Positions 42,240 through 54,621 of a stretch of DNA of 64,000 nt are shown piece after piece; the stretch's first letter is position 1, and the number at the start of each line of letters is the position of its first letter. The stretch lies in assembly GCA_936432065.2 (NCBI GenBank), contig OW386293.2, forward strand, positions 27,540,234 through 27,604,233, read 5' to 3'. Under the pieces are notes generated by a model, which ran no database searches, was not told the DNA's origin, and saw nothing but the letters and a program-made list of their open reading frames with translations. The position numbers and the translations under genes are program-made. Source of the DNA: Rutpela maculata (Eukaryota; Arthropoda; Insecta; Coleoptera; Cerambycidae).

Positions 42240-43340
42240 TGTACTCCTACAATTTTACTTCGTTTACTTGCGTAATTGATTTTCCATTATGTTTTATTAA
42301 ATATGACCCATTCATTACTTTGGACCGAGGCGTAAAATTTATAAAAAATGTCTCATCTCTATTTAAAAATAATTTATGCTTATTGAACCAAAAATGTAAA
42401 TTTGTTAAGCAGCATTTGGGTATTTTCTTCAACATTGGATATATTACCACTAGAGCATAAGACGCTGTTGTCATCGGCAAACATCACCAAGTTTCCACCA
42501 GATATATTTGGCAGGTCATTTACAAATAATAGGAATAAAATATAAAGTTCCAATGTCTTTATGATTAGTTGAAAATAATCATTTATTCGATAAAGTGGCT
42601 GAGATATAAGCAATAAATTGTAAATTTATTAACGAAATTTAATTTTCCTTTATCATTTAAAGTCTTATAGTCAAATATGATTTTAAATTGCAAATTTAAA
42701 GGTAAAGCCTACTTTTAAGGCTTAGAATTTCTCTATTTTCAACTTTGAAGGTTGAGAGTTTATCTTTTAACTTAAATCCTTAAAAGATACTAAAAATAAT
42801 AGTACAAGTTAAAAGCCCAATGATAGAAAGGAAATTGAAAAAAATAGTATAAAAATTATTTTGATTTTAACAACAAAGGCCCAAGCACAGACCCTTGTGG
42901 CACTCCATATTGAATATTTAGTTGAACAGATCCAATTTTACCAATTTCTACTAACTGAGATTGTCCTGCCAGATATGTTCTTATTAAAGCATTGATTTTG
43001 TATCTTATACCATACACAGTTAGTTTTGCAAGAAGTATTTCATGATCAACTAAATCAAAATCTTTACTCAAGGCCATAAACAATCCAATACCTCTTTTAT
43101 CATTGTCAAGGTTTTCATTCAGCGTATTTAGGAAATTAAATATTGCAGTATGGGTAGATCTTTTTTGTCTAAATCCATGTTGCGCAGAATGTAAAATATT
43201 ATATTTAGTAAGAAAACTTATTATTCTAGAAAATATTACTAGTTCAATAATTTTGGAGATGTCAATGGAAGACAATTCGAACATTTATTGTAGTTTAGTT
43301 TTCCTATTTTTGGTAAAATTATTTTATATCAAAAGTGTTG
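42240..43340 (-). pseudogene. LINE reverse transcriptase, minus strand, interrupted
   Basis: Minus strand from 43284: LTKYNILHSAQHGFRQKRST (motif 1), LFMALSKDFDLVDHEILLAK (the usual LD..KAFD is altered), LIRTYLAGQSQLVEIGKIGS, QYGVPQGSVLGPLLL (to 42865). An unrelated AT-rich insertion of about 300 bp separates this from FLLFVNDLPNISGGNLVMFA followed by DDNSVLCSSGNI (FADD intact) near 42500. It then ends in TQMLLNKFTFLVQ. It has no endonuclease or C-terminus. Confidence 0.88.
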
Positions 43341-43408
43341 TTGTTAATAATTTTCCATGGCCTCCTCACAAATATCTTAAATTTGTGATCGAATAATGTA
43401 ATAATTTA

Positions 43409-43680
43409 CAGGGTGTTCCATTTAAAAAAACAATTATGTCTATATCTCGAAAACTGAGGTATGCAAAATTTTCTTCTTATCAGCAACGGATTCTATTCAA
43501 AAAGTGCCTTAAGAATATATTACTCGGTTTTCGATTCGACATTTGGTAACTGAGATATAGAGGTCATCCAAAAGTGCCAATTTTCCAAAAACGCATTGTA
43601 GCTCAGTAGTCGAAAAAGATAGACGATCGCGGTTTGCACCATTGTTTGTTTCTCGAAAATCGAGCTCAGGACACCCCAAA
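43409..43680 (-). mobile_element. Mariner-type MITE, copy 2, truncated
   Basis: Starts TACAGGGTGTTCC at 43407 and reads as the complement of 41700-41964 (CTTATCAGCAACGGATTCTA, GCGGTTTGCACCATTG, CGAAAATCGAGCTCAGGACA). It stops at the junction with the DINE family-2 element at about 43680, so its other TIR is missing. Confidence 0.8.
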
Positions 43681-44041
43681 TTTACCCAAATTTACCCCAA
43701 TTTACACCCCAACCCTTCGACGGAACAAGATGAAAATATAATCTAATTCTAGATCTCGTTAAATGCGTTAAATGTTAATATGTGTACCAAATTTCAAGTC
43801 AATATCTTAAACGGTTCCAGAGTAAACGTGCGCACAAAAAAAAGTTACAGACAGACAGACCGACAGACAGACCGACAGACAGACCGACAGACAGACCGAC
43901 AGACAGACCGACAGACAGAAATGTTTTTTTCGCTCAAACTTAAAATCTCGACGTTTCATGACATTTTAAGGCTATTTGGACAATAAAAATTTTTAAAAAA
44001 TTTTTTGTCGTTACTATACTTCCACTGGACGTGGAAGTAAA
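43681..44041 (+). repeat. DINE/HINE-like repeat, family 2, longest copy
   Basis: Order: TTACCCAAATTTACCCC, CCAAATTTCAAGTCAATATC, AAACGGTTCCAGAGTAAACG, a CAGA/CCGA tetranucleotide array (43849-43918), AAAATCTCGACGTTTCATGA, and a terminal hairpin ACTTCCACTGGACGTGGAAG followed by TAAA. Copies also lie at 1482-1830 and 5150-5263. Confidence 0.75.
43849..43918 (+). repeat. CAGA/CCGA tetranucleotide array
   Basis: Alternating ACAG and ACCG units, about 17 in total, in the core of the family-2 DINE-like element. Confidence 0.95.
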
Positions 44042-44329
44042 ACATAAATTTACCAAGTTTTCGTAATTTTCACTGTGCATCTCTTCGCTCATGTTACTGG
44101 AACAAAACGACCCAGAACTCACCACCTGGAGGTGGTTGCACGTCGAGTTCCACTCACACCCAATCCAATTGTTGGGTGTGGTATTTACATTCTATTTACA
44201 ACTATTTACAAACATTTTCCATAGGTAACACATAAATCAAAGATATGAGTACTATGAGTAGGATTCTTTGACTTACTGTGTTTTTTACTTTCACTTTTTT
44301 ATATCTTCTACGCATTTATAAAGTCTGAT

Positions 44330-44722
44330 TTATTTGGAGAAATGAGGCAGTACCGATCTAGACTTCAGTGTTGCTCGGATTATAGCCATCTCTAGCTTCA
44401 TGTCCACAACTTTATTCGAGGTCTCTGTCACAAGTTTGACGCACCTCTCCACAGCCTGGATGTGACAGGGAAACTTTTGTATTTCTCTGATGGGATTAGT
44501 GTCAGAACTGTCAGAATTGATGAGTGATTTAATATCATCTTCACTTAGGCCCCGCAGCATTGGGGAAGAATACAACACACAAGAATTCCAATTAATAATT
44601 TCAGTGTAATCGGAAGCTTGAAAGTTTATATTCGGTGGTACGAAATTTCTAACAGTTTTCTTCTTTGGGACAGTTCGTCTTGCTTTCAAGATCCTTCTGT
44701 AACCAAGCTGTATGACATACAT
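44330..44722 (-). pseudogene. Unnamed insect repeat protein, C-terminal part
   Basis: A 130-codon minus frame: LGYRRILKARRTVP, then RNFVPPNINFQASDYTEIIN, SEDDIKSLINSDSS, FPCHIQAVERCVKLVTETSN and a C-terminal MAIIRATLKSRSVLPHFSK. I recall 'FPCHTQ.VERCVKLVTEAS' as a conserved signature of a repetitive insect protein of unknown function. The start Met is internal to the family domain, so the N-terminus is missing. It pairs with the plus-strand copy. Confidence 0.6.
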
Positions 44723-44744
44723 GCCTGTGTTTTGCCATAAAAAA

Positions 44745-45240
44745 GAGCAAATATTTTACTGACGGACCAAAACATGTCTTTCAAGAAATCCAAACATCAC
44801 GGTATTTATTCGACGAATTACTTAAAGTTTTTGATCCAGTAATAGAACGAAATGCATCCTTTACGCATCCAGAGAATATTCTGTTGACAATTCTTGTCAA
44901 TGAAAGAGAACATATTTGGGAGCTTGGTTACAGAAGGATCTTAAAAGCAAGACAAACCGTCCCAAGCTTCCGAATACTGAAATTATTAATTGGAATTCTT
45001 GTGTGTTGTATCCTCCCCCAGTGCTGCGGAACCAAAGTAGGACGATATGATATTAAATCATCACTAAGCTCATTAGAGAAATACAAAACTTTCCCTGTCA
45101 CACCCAGGCTGTGGATAGGTGCGTCAAACTTGTGACAGAGGCCTCGAATAAAGTATGTCGACATGAAACTAGACATGACTATATCCGAGTAATACTGAAG
45201 TCTAGATCGGTAATGCCTCATTTCTCCAAAAAGTCAGACT
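44745..45240 (+). pseudogene. Second copy of the same repeat protein
   Basis: The plus frame shows DGPKHVFQEIQTSRYLFDEL, LKVFDPVIERNASFTHPENI and LVNEREHIWELGYRRILKAR, which precede the part kept in the minus copy. After that, frameshifts leave FPVTPRLWIGASNL where the minus copy has FPCHIQAVERCVKL. It gives the family's upstream sequence; function unknown. Confidence 0.6.
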
Positions 45241-45949
45241 TTAAATGTGTAGTAGATATAAAAAAGAAAAAGTGAAAAACACAGTAAGCCAAAGAATCCT
45301 ACCCATAGTATTCATATCTTTGGCTTACTGTCTTACCTATGGAAAACGTTTGTAAATAGTTGTAAATATAATGTAAATACCATACCCAACAATTGCATGG
45401 TTGGTTGGGTAGGGTGTGGGTAGAACCCGACGTGGAATCACCTCCACGTGGTGAGTTCTGGATCTTTTTGTTCTAGCAACACTAGCGACGTTGCGCGAAA
45501 GAAAAAAATTAGATTCTTGATCAGAATTTAATTTATTTAGGTTATTCAAACTATAAAACAAGCATAAAAAATGAAAGCATGTCTGTTTTAGAAGTTTTAA
45601 CTAACAGAAAAAAAAATTACAAAAATATCGTGATTTTTGCAATTTTTCATAAACTTTAAGTACAATGCGCGAACGGAAAATATTAAGCGATTTTATTTTT
45701 CTTCATGCTGTTTTTCTTTTTATTATAATAGGCAACTTTTCCGCTCTAAAGCGTTAGGAAACAAAAATATTTTTTTCGACCCACCCTACTCCTTGGCATT
45801 AGCTCTTCCCAACGTTTTGAACGGGTTTTATTCACCGCTTGCCATTCGGTTTTTCCTAAACTATCAACCGTTCTATTTTATTCTCTCTCCAGTTTTTTGG
45901 CAAAAAAATAAAAGGATTTAAGATAGTATGATGCTGGTGAGTTGTTCTT

Positions 45950-46310
45950 GAGAATGTCTTTCTTGGAAAAAATCGAGCTATTAATACGAAGGGCTATTCA
46001 GGAAATTCGTAGGCCAGACCCACATTTCGAAAGCATCACGCCGTCTGTCTTCTCTAACAGTACATGTCTCAGAGACGCAAAGAAAGATGGAGAAAACTAG
46101 GGCGTTAGCATGTCTGATTTTTGTTCATTTTATGATATGTCTATCACGCCAAATTTTGTTCAACTGGCAAAGTTATCGATCTTGTCAGAAGATGAATTTC
46201 TCAAAGCATTAAAGAAGTTAAAATCAGATTAGGCAGTTGCCTTGACAGTACTTCATCTTTTGTAATAAGTGAGTATGCCACTGTATTTGGTATACTTTTC
46301 AACATAGGTC
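45950..46310 (+). pseudogene. Possible LINE pre-RT fragment
   Basis: Segments LSEDEFLKALKKLKSD then (shifted) SCLDSTSSFVISEYATVFGI with LFNI resemble the stretch just before RT motif 1 of Jockey-like elements ('L..LK..KS.G.D.I....'). It is short and broken. Confidence 0.4.
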
Positions 46311-48005
46311 CCCAAATATGGCAACGGTTCACTTTTTAGCCATTAATAAATTTCTATTAAAATCTGCTAAATTACATTATTTCATGTTTTTTGTCAGCAA
46401 AAATGCTTAACGACGCCGCCGTTTTCAATGCACTTAGACATTTCAGAATATTACGCGGAAATAAATGATTTGAAGGTTTTAATGTTGGACATTTCGCCAA
46501 TAGGAGAGCACAAATTTAAAATAATTAATTGTGATTGGATTTTAATCCTACGCTCACTTTTGTACATGCCCATAATGCAGTGCGAGAAATCGGGCATATA
46601 AAATGACGACTTAATGTCTTCGGGTTACTTTTTGTTGGGCCTTTGGCCTTGCAAGTCGTCTACCATGTGTTATCTAATTAACTATTATGGTGAATTTTAC
46701 CAATTAGTTTTGAGAAGTTTAGGACAAGAATTTGTCTAGTAAAAAGTGCAGAATTACATGTAGAATTTAATAGTACAATTATGGCTACTTTAAGTGCAGT
46801 TTAATAATAAAGGACATTGCGGTGATAGTATTTAATATAGTATTTAATAAAATAGTAGAGTTTTGCATTTTGGTATGGTTATAACTGATACCAAGTACAG
46901 CGGGGCTTCGGCACCGCAGCCCATAAGGAAAAAAAACTGATACCAATCTATGTTTTTGTAACCACATAATACATACATAAAGTATATCCGTCAGTTCCTG
47001 GCAGTTCCTGTAAGTACAAAAACATTTATATATTTTTCTTGTGTTTATCGTCAACTTGCAGTGCCTGAGTGCTAACTTCCTTTGCTTGCTCTTGTATATT
47101 ATAGCTGTAGATGCTATACTGTGCGTCATCCATCATAGTGTTGTGCGTTTGCGTTTAATTTCACGTCGTTGTGCAAATATTGTAACTTTCGTGTCTATCC
47201 CGTGGTTTGAACAGACAAGCAAAATGCTTTTCGTGAGTGCGTCATACTTTCCCTTCAAGACTTATGTAGATATTCCTTATTTAATACCTGTAAAGTGATA
47301 TTGTGCACGAATACATTATCTTTATGTATGTAAATTTTAGTTAAACATGCCACTATCCATTTCATTTCATTTGTTAATACCTTTACTTACGTGTAAAGAT
47401 TTGTTTGTTGATTTAAAATATTACATGTTGTTTATTAGTAATATTCTATTTAACGTTTTGTTATGGTAATATTACGTCGGCCAACTGATTGTCTTTTTTA
47501 TTAGAGAATACCTTGTAGTTTTGATGTATTGTGCCCTTTTGCCAAGCATTATTGTGTTACATTTTTAGATTACCATGTACTAGTACTTTATCGACTGTCG
47601 GTCTCTCTGTGTACTGTTCATTTTGCATAAATTTTTATTTATTTAAATTTCGTAAGCACAATTTACCTATTTGCCTGCACACTGATTTGTCTCATTGCTC
47701 TGCCGTTACATTTATATTTGCAATTAGATTATTGTTAATAGCTATTTTTTATTTCAAAAGTCCCTTAGTTTATTTACCAGTTTACCTTTTTATATACCGG
47801 ACAGGGATTTATTCCCTTTCGTTTAAATAAACAGCTGGGCAATACTTTTTCGTCCCTATCTTGGGACTATTAATTTATTTACTTTTAAGAAAATAACGAC
47901 GTTATATTTTGCTCCCTTTCTTTATTTTCCTTTAAGTAAATGTTGCTGGTATCTTTAATAAAGCAAAAATACATTTCCACAATATTGGAAATAGTTCAAA
48001 ATCTT
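46311..48005. other. No gene recognised
   Basis: Frames at 46785-47129 (-), 47041-47298 (+) and 47531-47830 (+) have no recognisable domains. The last is hydrophobic with Cys and Phe but reads like AT-rich noise. Confidence 0.4.
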
Positions 48006-48009
48006 TAAG

Positions 48010-48320
48010 AAAAGGATAGAACTCCAATAACTAATTATTGTCCCATTGTTATTTTAAATAATTTAACCACCGTACTCGAAATGCTACTGTATGACGTATT
48101 TTGGAATGTAAATATCAAATACCAGAGTTTCAACGTGATTTTTTGTAAAGGCCTATCTATAGTTACCAACTTATTTTGTTTAACAGAATATTAATCTGAT
48201 GTGATTGATGATGGTAGTCAATTGACATAAACTATACAGATGTTTTCAAACTCGTCAGGCTAAACTACAGTATTCTATTGAAAAAATTGCATGTTTTTTA
48301 AATTTTCCACTTATTAGTTA
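48010..48320 (+). pseudogene. LINE RT motif-1 region
   Basis: Reads NNYCPIVILNNLTTVLEMLL then YDVFWNVNIKYQSFNVIF and CKGLSIVTNLFCLTEY, parallel to 'NYRPI.IL..LSK..E..L' and 'Y.HGF..G.S..TNL' of LINE RTs. Frame breaks follow, and a TIR element begins at about 48323. Confidence 0.65.
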
Positions 48321-48322
48321 GT

Positions 48323-50286
48323 TCAGGGCTCATGAATTTCATCTCAGCGCCAGAGACGGCTCTCATAATATTATATTGCAAACACTTAGTGAAACATCCA
48401 GAAAAACGACGAAATGGTGAAATATTCATCATTGCCAACTACAATGTATTTTTGGTAATAAACTTATTCTAAAAATGGTAATGGTTTATACAAGAACATA
48501 TAATACATATCTAGTAAATAAAAAAATAATTTTGAATCAAACACATACTTTCCTGTTCTGTTTAATATATGTGGCGTGTTTATTATGTTTGTTTTCATAA
48601 TAACTAAATATAAAAATCCAATAAGCTACTGGTAACATACAACATACAACATAAAATAAATCATTTTTATATAATATTAAATCATACATAACAAACAAAG
48701 TTAAGAATTAATAGAGTCAAACTGCCTTTTTGTTTTTTCGGAGGTATGTAGGTTTAAAAATGGTGTTAAACGTTTTTAAGTCAAAATACCTTTTTGTGCA
48801 GGCGTACGTGAAATGAGTATTTCGCATTCTTAAAACAGTCCGAGAAATTCAATTTCACGGCCGTTACCCTTAGTAAATTGACATTTCTAAAATATGACAA
48901 ACAAAAATTGTTATATTTTATTAAACAGACTGTCAAGTATACATTCAAAATATACCTACCGTTTCCATAGAAACGCTCTGACTTTAAGGCCACCGCGTTT
49001 ATTTAACAAAACATAGCATGCAAATATTAGGGTGATGTCATTTTCATTATCTATACTAACTATAATTTACAGTTGCACAAAAAATAGTGTTTATACCATG
49101 GCCGCGAAATTTTTTAGCGCCCTCGAGATTATCTTGCCTTGGCCGCAAGCGGCCTTGGCAATAATTTTTCTCTCGGTACGTAAAAAGGAATTTCGCGGCC
49201 TTGGTATAAAAATAACTATTTTAAAAGTTAAATATCTCAGAAACTATGGCACTTGCGCCAAAAATGTTAACAAACCAAATTAAAGATCATCGATTATAAT
49301 ACAGTAGAGGTAAAAAATATGCAAAACTTCGGAATAATGTCATATTGAACGGATTTCGTTCATTTTTGTCAGAATAATAGTAAATTCTTCACAGAAAAGT
49401 TTATATATTGTGCGGGGACTTGCTAATTTATAGGGGGTGGATGCCAACCCCTTCCAGGGGGTGGCACTTAAAAAATATATATATTTATTGGAGCTGAAGT
49501 AGAATCAAATTTTAAGAAGAAAAGATTATATGCAATTTTTCACATAAATTGATAGTTTTTAAGTTATAACGACTTCAAAATTGCGATTTTAGCTTAAAAA
49601 AAGGTATTTCCAAACGGCTTTCGTCGAGTATCTCGAAAAGTATTACATTATCGAAAAAATGTTACAGACCAATTACAGAAAGTACAAACTGGGAATTAAT
49701 ATACGCAGATTGAGTCCTCCTTAAATAAATAAAAGAATAAATAAATATATCTATTCTAAAAGCAAAAACAAAAACAATTTTAAAAATAAAATTCATAATT
49801 CATTTGACCCAGGAGTCAGGATTCAGAAGGACACTCTGGAATCAGTCTCATCGTTTAAGAGCGCTATTTGGCATTAAGCAGTAGTAACAGACACAGTAAC
49901 TTGACACCATTTAATTTTAGTTGGATAGAGTTTTAAACCTGTTTTAAACATGTTTTAAATATGTTTTAAATATACTATTTCAAATATTGAAAAAAACTAT
50001 TTGAAACAAGAAGAAACAGTTTTTTTGTTCGAAATGGAAAAAAACTTTTTTTTTTCAACCCTGGTTTATTATAAACACTTACTCGAAGAGGAGGTATTGG
50101 GGGATGTAACGTTGAACACACACATGTATTTTTTAGTAAATTTATTACCAAAAATACATTGTAGCTGGCAATGATGAATATTTCACCATTTCGTCGTTTT
50201 TATGAATGTTTCAGTAGGTGTTTTAAATATAATATTATGTCTATATGAGAGCCGTTTCTGGCGCCGAGATAAATCTCCCGGGCCTT
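48323..50286. mobile_element. TIR element of about 2 kb, no transposase left
   Basis: Inverted arms of about 150-170 bp (48323-48490 and 50120-50286) share ATCTCAGCGCCAGAGACGGC (right: TCGGCGCCAGAAACGGC), ACGACGAAATGGTGAAATAT and TACAATGTATTTTTGGTAAT. The interior has a MITE (49078-49215) and AT-rich sequence. A GGGGGTGGATGCCAACCCCT stretch at 49434 resembles the complement of 12665-12705, a separate dispersed repeat. Terminal duplication unclear. Confidence 0.7.
49078..49215. repeat. Palindromic MITE with GGCCGC core
   Basis: Arms AAAATAGTGTTTATACCATG then GCCGCGAAATT, and complement at 49186-49215. The centre has GGCCGCAAGCGGCC, a perfect hairpin. Confidence 0.82.
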
Positions 50287-51984
50287 GGTTATGACCGATA
50301 AAATGAATACGTTTAGGGAATGCAACGCTTGGCAACAGTTGCGAGTAGCGGTTCCATAAACGACAACGCTGAAAATGTGCCAATTGTCAACTGTTGGATG
50401 TGGGTGTAGTCATCTGTGAAACTTAACCGCACTTTCTTTGATCGAGCAGATTAATTTCGTCTTCTAAAAAGTATTTTAAAATAAATTAATCCATCAAAAT
50501 CGCATGCACCAAACACAAGTTTATTTAACCGTTTTAACGTTACGATATTCACTAAATGGCATAAAGATTTTCTTTGACATAACCTCAAGCGTAGCGATAT
50601 TTAGCAACATTCTTCACACCGTTTAGCGAACTCACAATAATTGATTATAATCAAAAAGTAATCACCAGTTGTATTCCCCAAACATGCCCAATATCTCGCA
50701 TTTTTCCCTAAAAATCTTGACATTTGTCACAATTATTATTTTCGAAAAATTTACCTCAAAGTGCAACTTTCTGTTGAGTAGTAGAATAGTATTCTACTCG
50801 CGTGTAATAGTATTACTCACTCGGGTGAATTATAACCAAGGATCGGAATCCGAGCGTCATTTGAGGGCCGGCTTTACACTTACCGCTATGATTGACTGTG
50901 TGTGTTACTTGTGAACGAGATATTAATGGCTACTACATATATACCTACACGGAAACCGTTTTAACGGCACCACCCCATCGCCCATATACATTAACTGACC
51001 AGATTATATAATTTATCAAAATAATATAGGTTATTATTAGGAACGGAAATTACTGTTTTTTAATTCACTTACATATTACCTACCTATATCTGCATTTCTA
51101 GAGAATTGCTAAAGTAACATTATTGAATCATAAAACTTAGCATAGGTACTCCCCCAGCAGTTTATAACTATAAGTTAAAAAAAAATTATTTTCATCGAAG
51201 AATTAAAATAAGAATGAGTAACACAAACTGCCACGGCCAATGCTTGAGAAATACTAATAAAAATCAGTTCCAACTTCCAACCCACTAGAGATGAGTTGCT
51301 ATTTAGTAACCTGTTATTTTATAACTGTTATTTGTAAATATCAATGACACACTGTTATTTCTGTTCGAAAGTAACAGTTCGAAAGTAAAAGACGTAGTAA
51401 AAATGTTCTCGCTGACTGCTGTTAAACTGTTATTCAGAAAACAGCAGCAGCAGCAGATAATGAAATCGCACCGCAACCGCGTAGACTTATGTGAAATAAA
51501 AGAAAACGTAGTTGAATATTATTGTGGATATCTTGAGTCATCGGCTGCTAGAGTTGAATATTTTTGTAGAAATCTCGAACCATCCGTTTCATATACTGAC
51601 TTTTAGCTGTTTTTTAATCATAAATATGTTCAGAGCTTTTATATTTTCTTCTCCATATGTATATTTTTCTGCATCTCCTGCGTGTTTGGTCTTTTGGCGT
51701 GTTTATTTCAGCAACAACTATTATTCTGATATTTCTTTATTAATTTAACATGAAATTGATTCTTAAAATATAATTTATGTAAATAAACTTATTGATATTT
51801 TTTTTACATGTATATGAATGTAAAAAAAATCAATTAATATCTCTATAAAACATAAAAATCAAAGAATTTTTCATGCCCGTTGGCCAGCGACAGTAGCACG
51901 ATGAACAAAATAACATATCTGAAATAACATTTGAAAACTGCGCGCTGGGGTTTGCGAATGCCACTACTTCTCAGCTACATGTTG
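50287..51984. other. No gene recognised; short CAG run
   Basis: A frame at 51403-51606 includes a CAGCAGCAGCAGCAG run (poly-Gln) but no domain. TAGAGATGAGTTGC at 51288 could be a hAT-type terminus, without a partner end found. Confidence 0.35.
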
Positions 51985-52165
51985 CAAGCATTATGGGTAA
52001 CTGATATACCGCTGTCAAAAATAAAATATTCTCCTATGATGACAGTTGACTGCGAAAGATTTTTCTCGGTACAATAGTGGATATTGAATCCTCGTCGAAA
52101 CAGGTTAAACAAGGAAAATTTGGAAAAAATTATTACAGTACTTTTCGACTCAATACATACTTAAT
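51985..52165 (+). pseudogene. hAT transposase C-terminal dimerisation segment
   Basis: Reads IPLSKIKYSPMMTVDCERFF followed by SVQ, stop, WILNPRRNRLNKENLEKIIT and VLFDS. 'S.DCERFFS......RR.RL..ENLEKI' is the conserved C-terminal hATC motif of hAT transposases. One in-frame TAG. The catalytic body upstream is not recognisable. Confidence 0.85.
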
Positions 52166-53345
52166 TAATTTTCAAGACATACTTGACTGAAAAAGTATAG
52201 CATATTTGTTTTTTAAATCTTTGTTTAATTAATTCGTTTTTTCACTTATTTCAACCCACTATTATTATCGTATGTACTATAATGTAACATAGCGGCATAT
52301 TGTATTGTGGCTGTTTGAAATAAAGTAATATTATTTTTATTATTGTTACTATTATTATTATTACTATTTTATTATTATTGTAAAAATAATGAACACATAA
52401 TTTTTGACAATAATTATTCATAATAAATATTTTCCATTTTTCGTATTTTTTTACACTATTTCCTTAGTACGGACCTGGAATGACGCCCAAAATTCCGATC
52501 TTTGATTATAACTCTTGCCTCCGGCGCGTACCGTAAACGTCATCCTCTTGAGTAATAGCTATCATTACACGCTCGTTGAATAATGTACTGTTAATAAGTA
52601 TTGATTCAAGTGAATTAATGAAAATATGACTTAACTAAATTACTTATTTCATTTTTTCTAGGGTAACGCCCAGCAGTTTTGGGAGCCAAATGAATGCGAT
52701 TAGGAAACGTGTTCAATAAACTGTGTATAAAGCAGTCACATTATACAAAAGTGGAGAAAAAATGATTGTGATTATAGTTGAGAAATAAATCAAACTGTGT
52801 TCACTCATACATATGCTTATTTTTAAAGGGCAAGTGGCGTCAAACGGCTAGACCGTCCTCATTCAAGGTTGTTGTCGAGTACCGAGACAATGTAATATTA
52901 CTTTTCTAAATCCTGCTACAATGATGTGTATTGATTTCGTAGAAATAGCTATGTTTGATTTTTGGAAAGCTAAGATTGAGCCTATAAATAAATATTCCCA
53001 TGTTATTGATTCACTCATTAGAACCTTGGATGTTAAATTACTTTATAAGACTCTAAAATTTTTCTTTTTTTTTTCAGCTCAAGGCCTCAGTTTATGTTAA
53101 TAAAGTAAATAAATTGAAAATTTGATTTAAAACTGGGCTACTATAATTCACAGTAAGGGTAAATAATATTTATATATAATAGTACGGGATATAGCCACAC
53201 ATTCGGTTACTATATTTGTTTAAACTTTTTTTTTGATCATATTAATGTAGGTATTTACCAACAACGTAAGCTCCTGCCACTTCGTTACCGGGCCAACGCT
53301 TGACAGCAACATTTTGGTTATTTAAAATAAGTGTCACTGCTATTA
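52166..53345. other. AT-rich spacer with ATT runs
   Basis: ATT/TTA microsatellite at about 52328-52380. Nothing coding recognised. Confidence 0.5.
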
Positions 53346-54618
53346 GCCCTGTCAATGAACGTTCAATAAGGGTGTCTAGAGGGAAATGCCGAGATTACAA
53401 TTTTTGACTTGAGGGCTGTGTTTAGACTATTTAGGAGGTAAACATACCAAAATCCCCGAACGTAAGAGGTGGGGGGGATGCACGGGGGCACGACGAAGGT
53501 CCCGGTTTTTGGTTTTTCGCTCATATCTCGAAAACGGTTAGCCCTAATCAAAAAGTGGCTATATGCGAACTTAAAGCTGACTAAATTTTCTACAATAATG
53601 TTTCTATTAATTTTTTTTTGTATCTGCTATGGTTCAGTAATGAATTTTATATCTTTTAACAGTAATGTAACTTTATTATATATTTATTATAAATTGAATA
53701 AAAATGTTGATAATCATCGTAGAAAAAAATTTCTTGTACAGATATCCGTTTCACAGCAGACTGAACTCAAACATCGAATAAAAAATGTCGTTGCGTCTGT
53801 AAGTGTGTGTGTGCATGTATATGTATGTGTGCGTATATTCCGCTTCTTGTAAACACGATAACTTCTGTTAGACTTAAAATATTTAATTACAATTTGGAAC
53901 GTATGTAAAACTGCATTTTTAAACATTAATTCCTATTGAAATTGGGCCATATCTGTAATACATGGTGATAACCAGAGGCCTACAAATTCTCATACGTAAA
54001 ATAGGTTTTATTTTAATTTCAGAGCAAATGTTACTAAGGTTTTGATTAAGCATACAAAAATAAGATGTATAAGATTTATAAACCCCAATATATCGGGTGT
54101 ATGTTAGGCAAACCAACTTTACTTAAATTAGATGATATATCAATGTAATCCTGAAATATGAACATGGTACTTCTTATAAGATTATTATGAAGTAAGAGTT
54201 TGTAGGCCTCTGGTTATCACTATGTATTAGAGATATGGCCCAATTCCAATAGGGAACATTTTTTTCTACGATGATTATTAAAATTTGTATTCAATTTATA
54301 ATAAAGGTAGAATACAGTCAAAAGACATACAATTCATTACTGAACTCCTTACTCTACTCTACTCTACTCTATTAAGATACGAAAAAAATTAATAGAAGCA
54401 TTATTGTGGAAAATTCAGTCAGCTTTAATTTTGCATATAGCCACTTTTTGATTAGGACTAACCGTTTTCGAGATATGAGCGAAAAACCAAAAACTGGGAC
54501 CTTCTTCGTGCCTCCCCCCCCCATCTCCTACGTTCGGGAACTCCTAAATAGTCCAAGCACTTCAAGTCAAAAATTGTGATCTCGGCATTTCCCTCTAGAA
54601 ACCATTCATTGACAGGAC
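53346..54618. mobile_element. 1.27-kb fold-back element, TA duplication
   Basis: Ends GCCCTGTCAATGA and (complement) GTCCTGTCAATGA, with TA outside each (53344-53345, 54619-54620). Nearly the entire length is inverted repeat: CTAGAGGGAAATGCCGAGAT, TTTCGCTCATATCTCGAAAA and AACCAGAGGCCTACAAA recur inverted. A TACTC run (about 54350-54370) occurs in the right arm only. No transposase. It was inserted upstream of or into the LINE that follows. Confidence 0.88.
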
Positions 54619-54621
54619 TAT

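Larger units (their letters stand above)
44097..45474. repeat. Head-to-head inverted pair of an unnamed repeat gene
   Basis: Arms 44097-44722 (minus) and about 44918-45474 (plus) are inverted copies. Both run from GAGCTTGGTTACAGAAGGATC-like coding through GAGGCCTCGAATAAAG and GACTTACTGT words to a CACCTGGAGGTGG / CCTCCACGTGG segment near the outer ends. The bridge 44723-44917 belongs to the plus copy. By eye the arms are about 75-80 percent identical, so the duplication is old. No outer target duplication was found. Confidence 0.8.

Noticed and set aside
47531..47830. Possible membrane protein, 99 codons, hydrophobic
   Set aside because: Phe/Leu/Tyr-rich translation is what AT-rich DNA gives by chance; no start context, family or splice support.
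51403..51606. Poly-Gln host gene
   Set aside because: Five CAG codons in a 67-codon frame without a domain; not enough.
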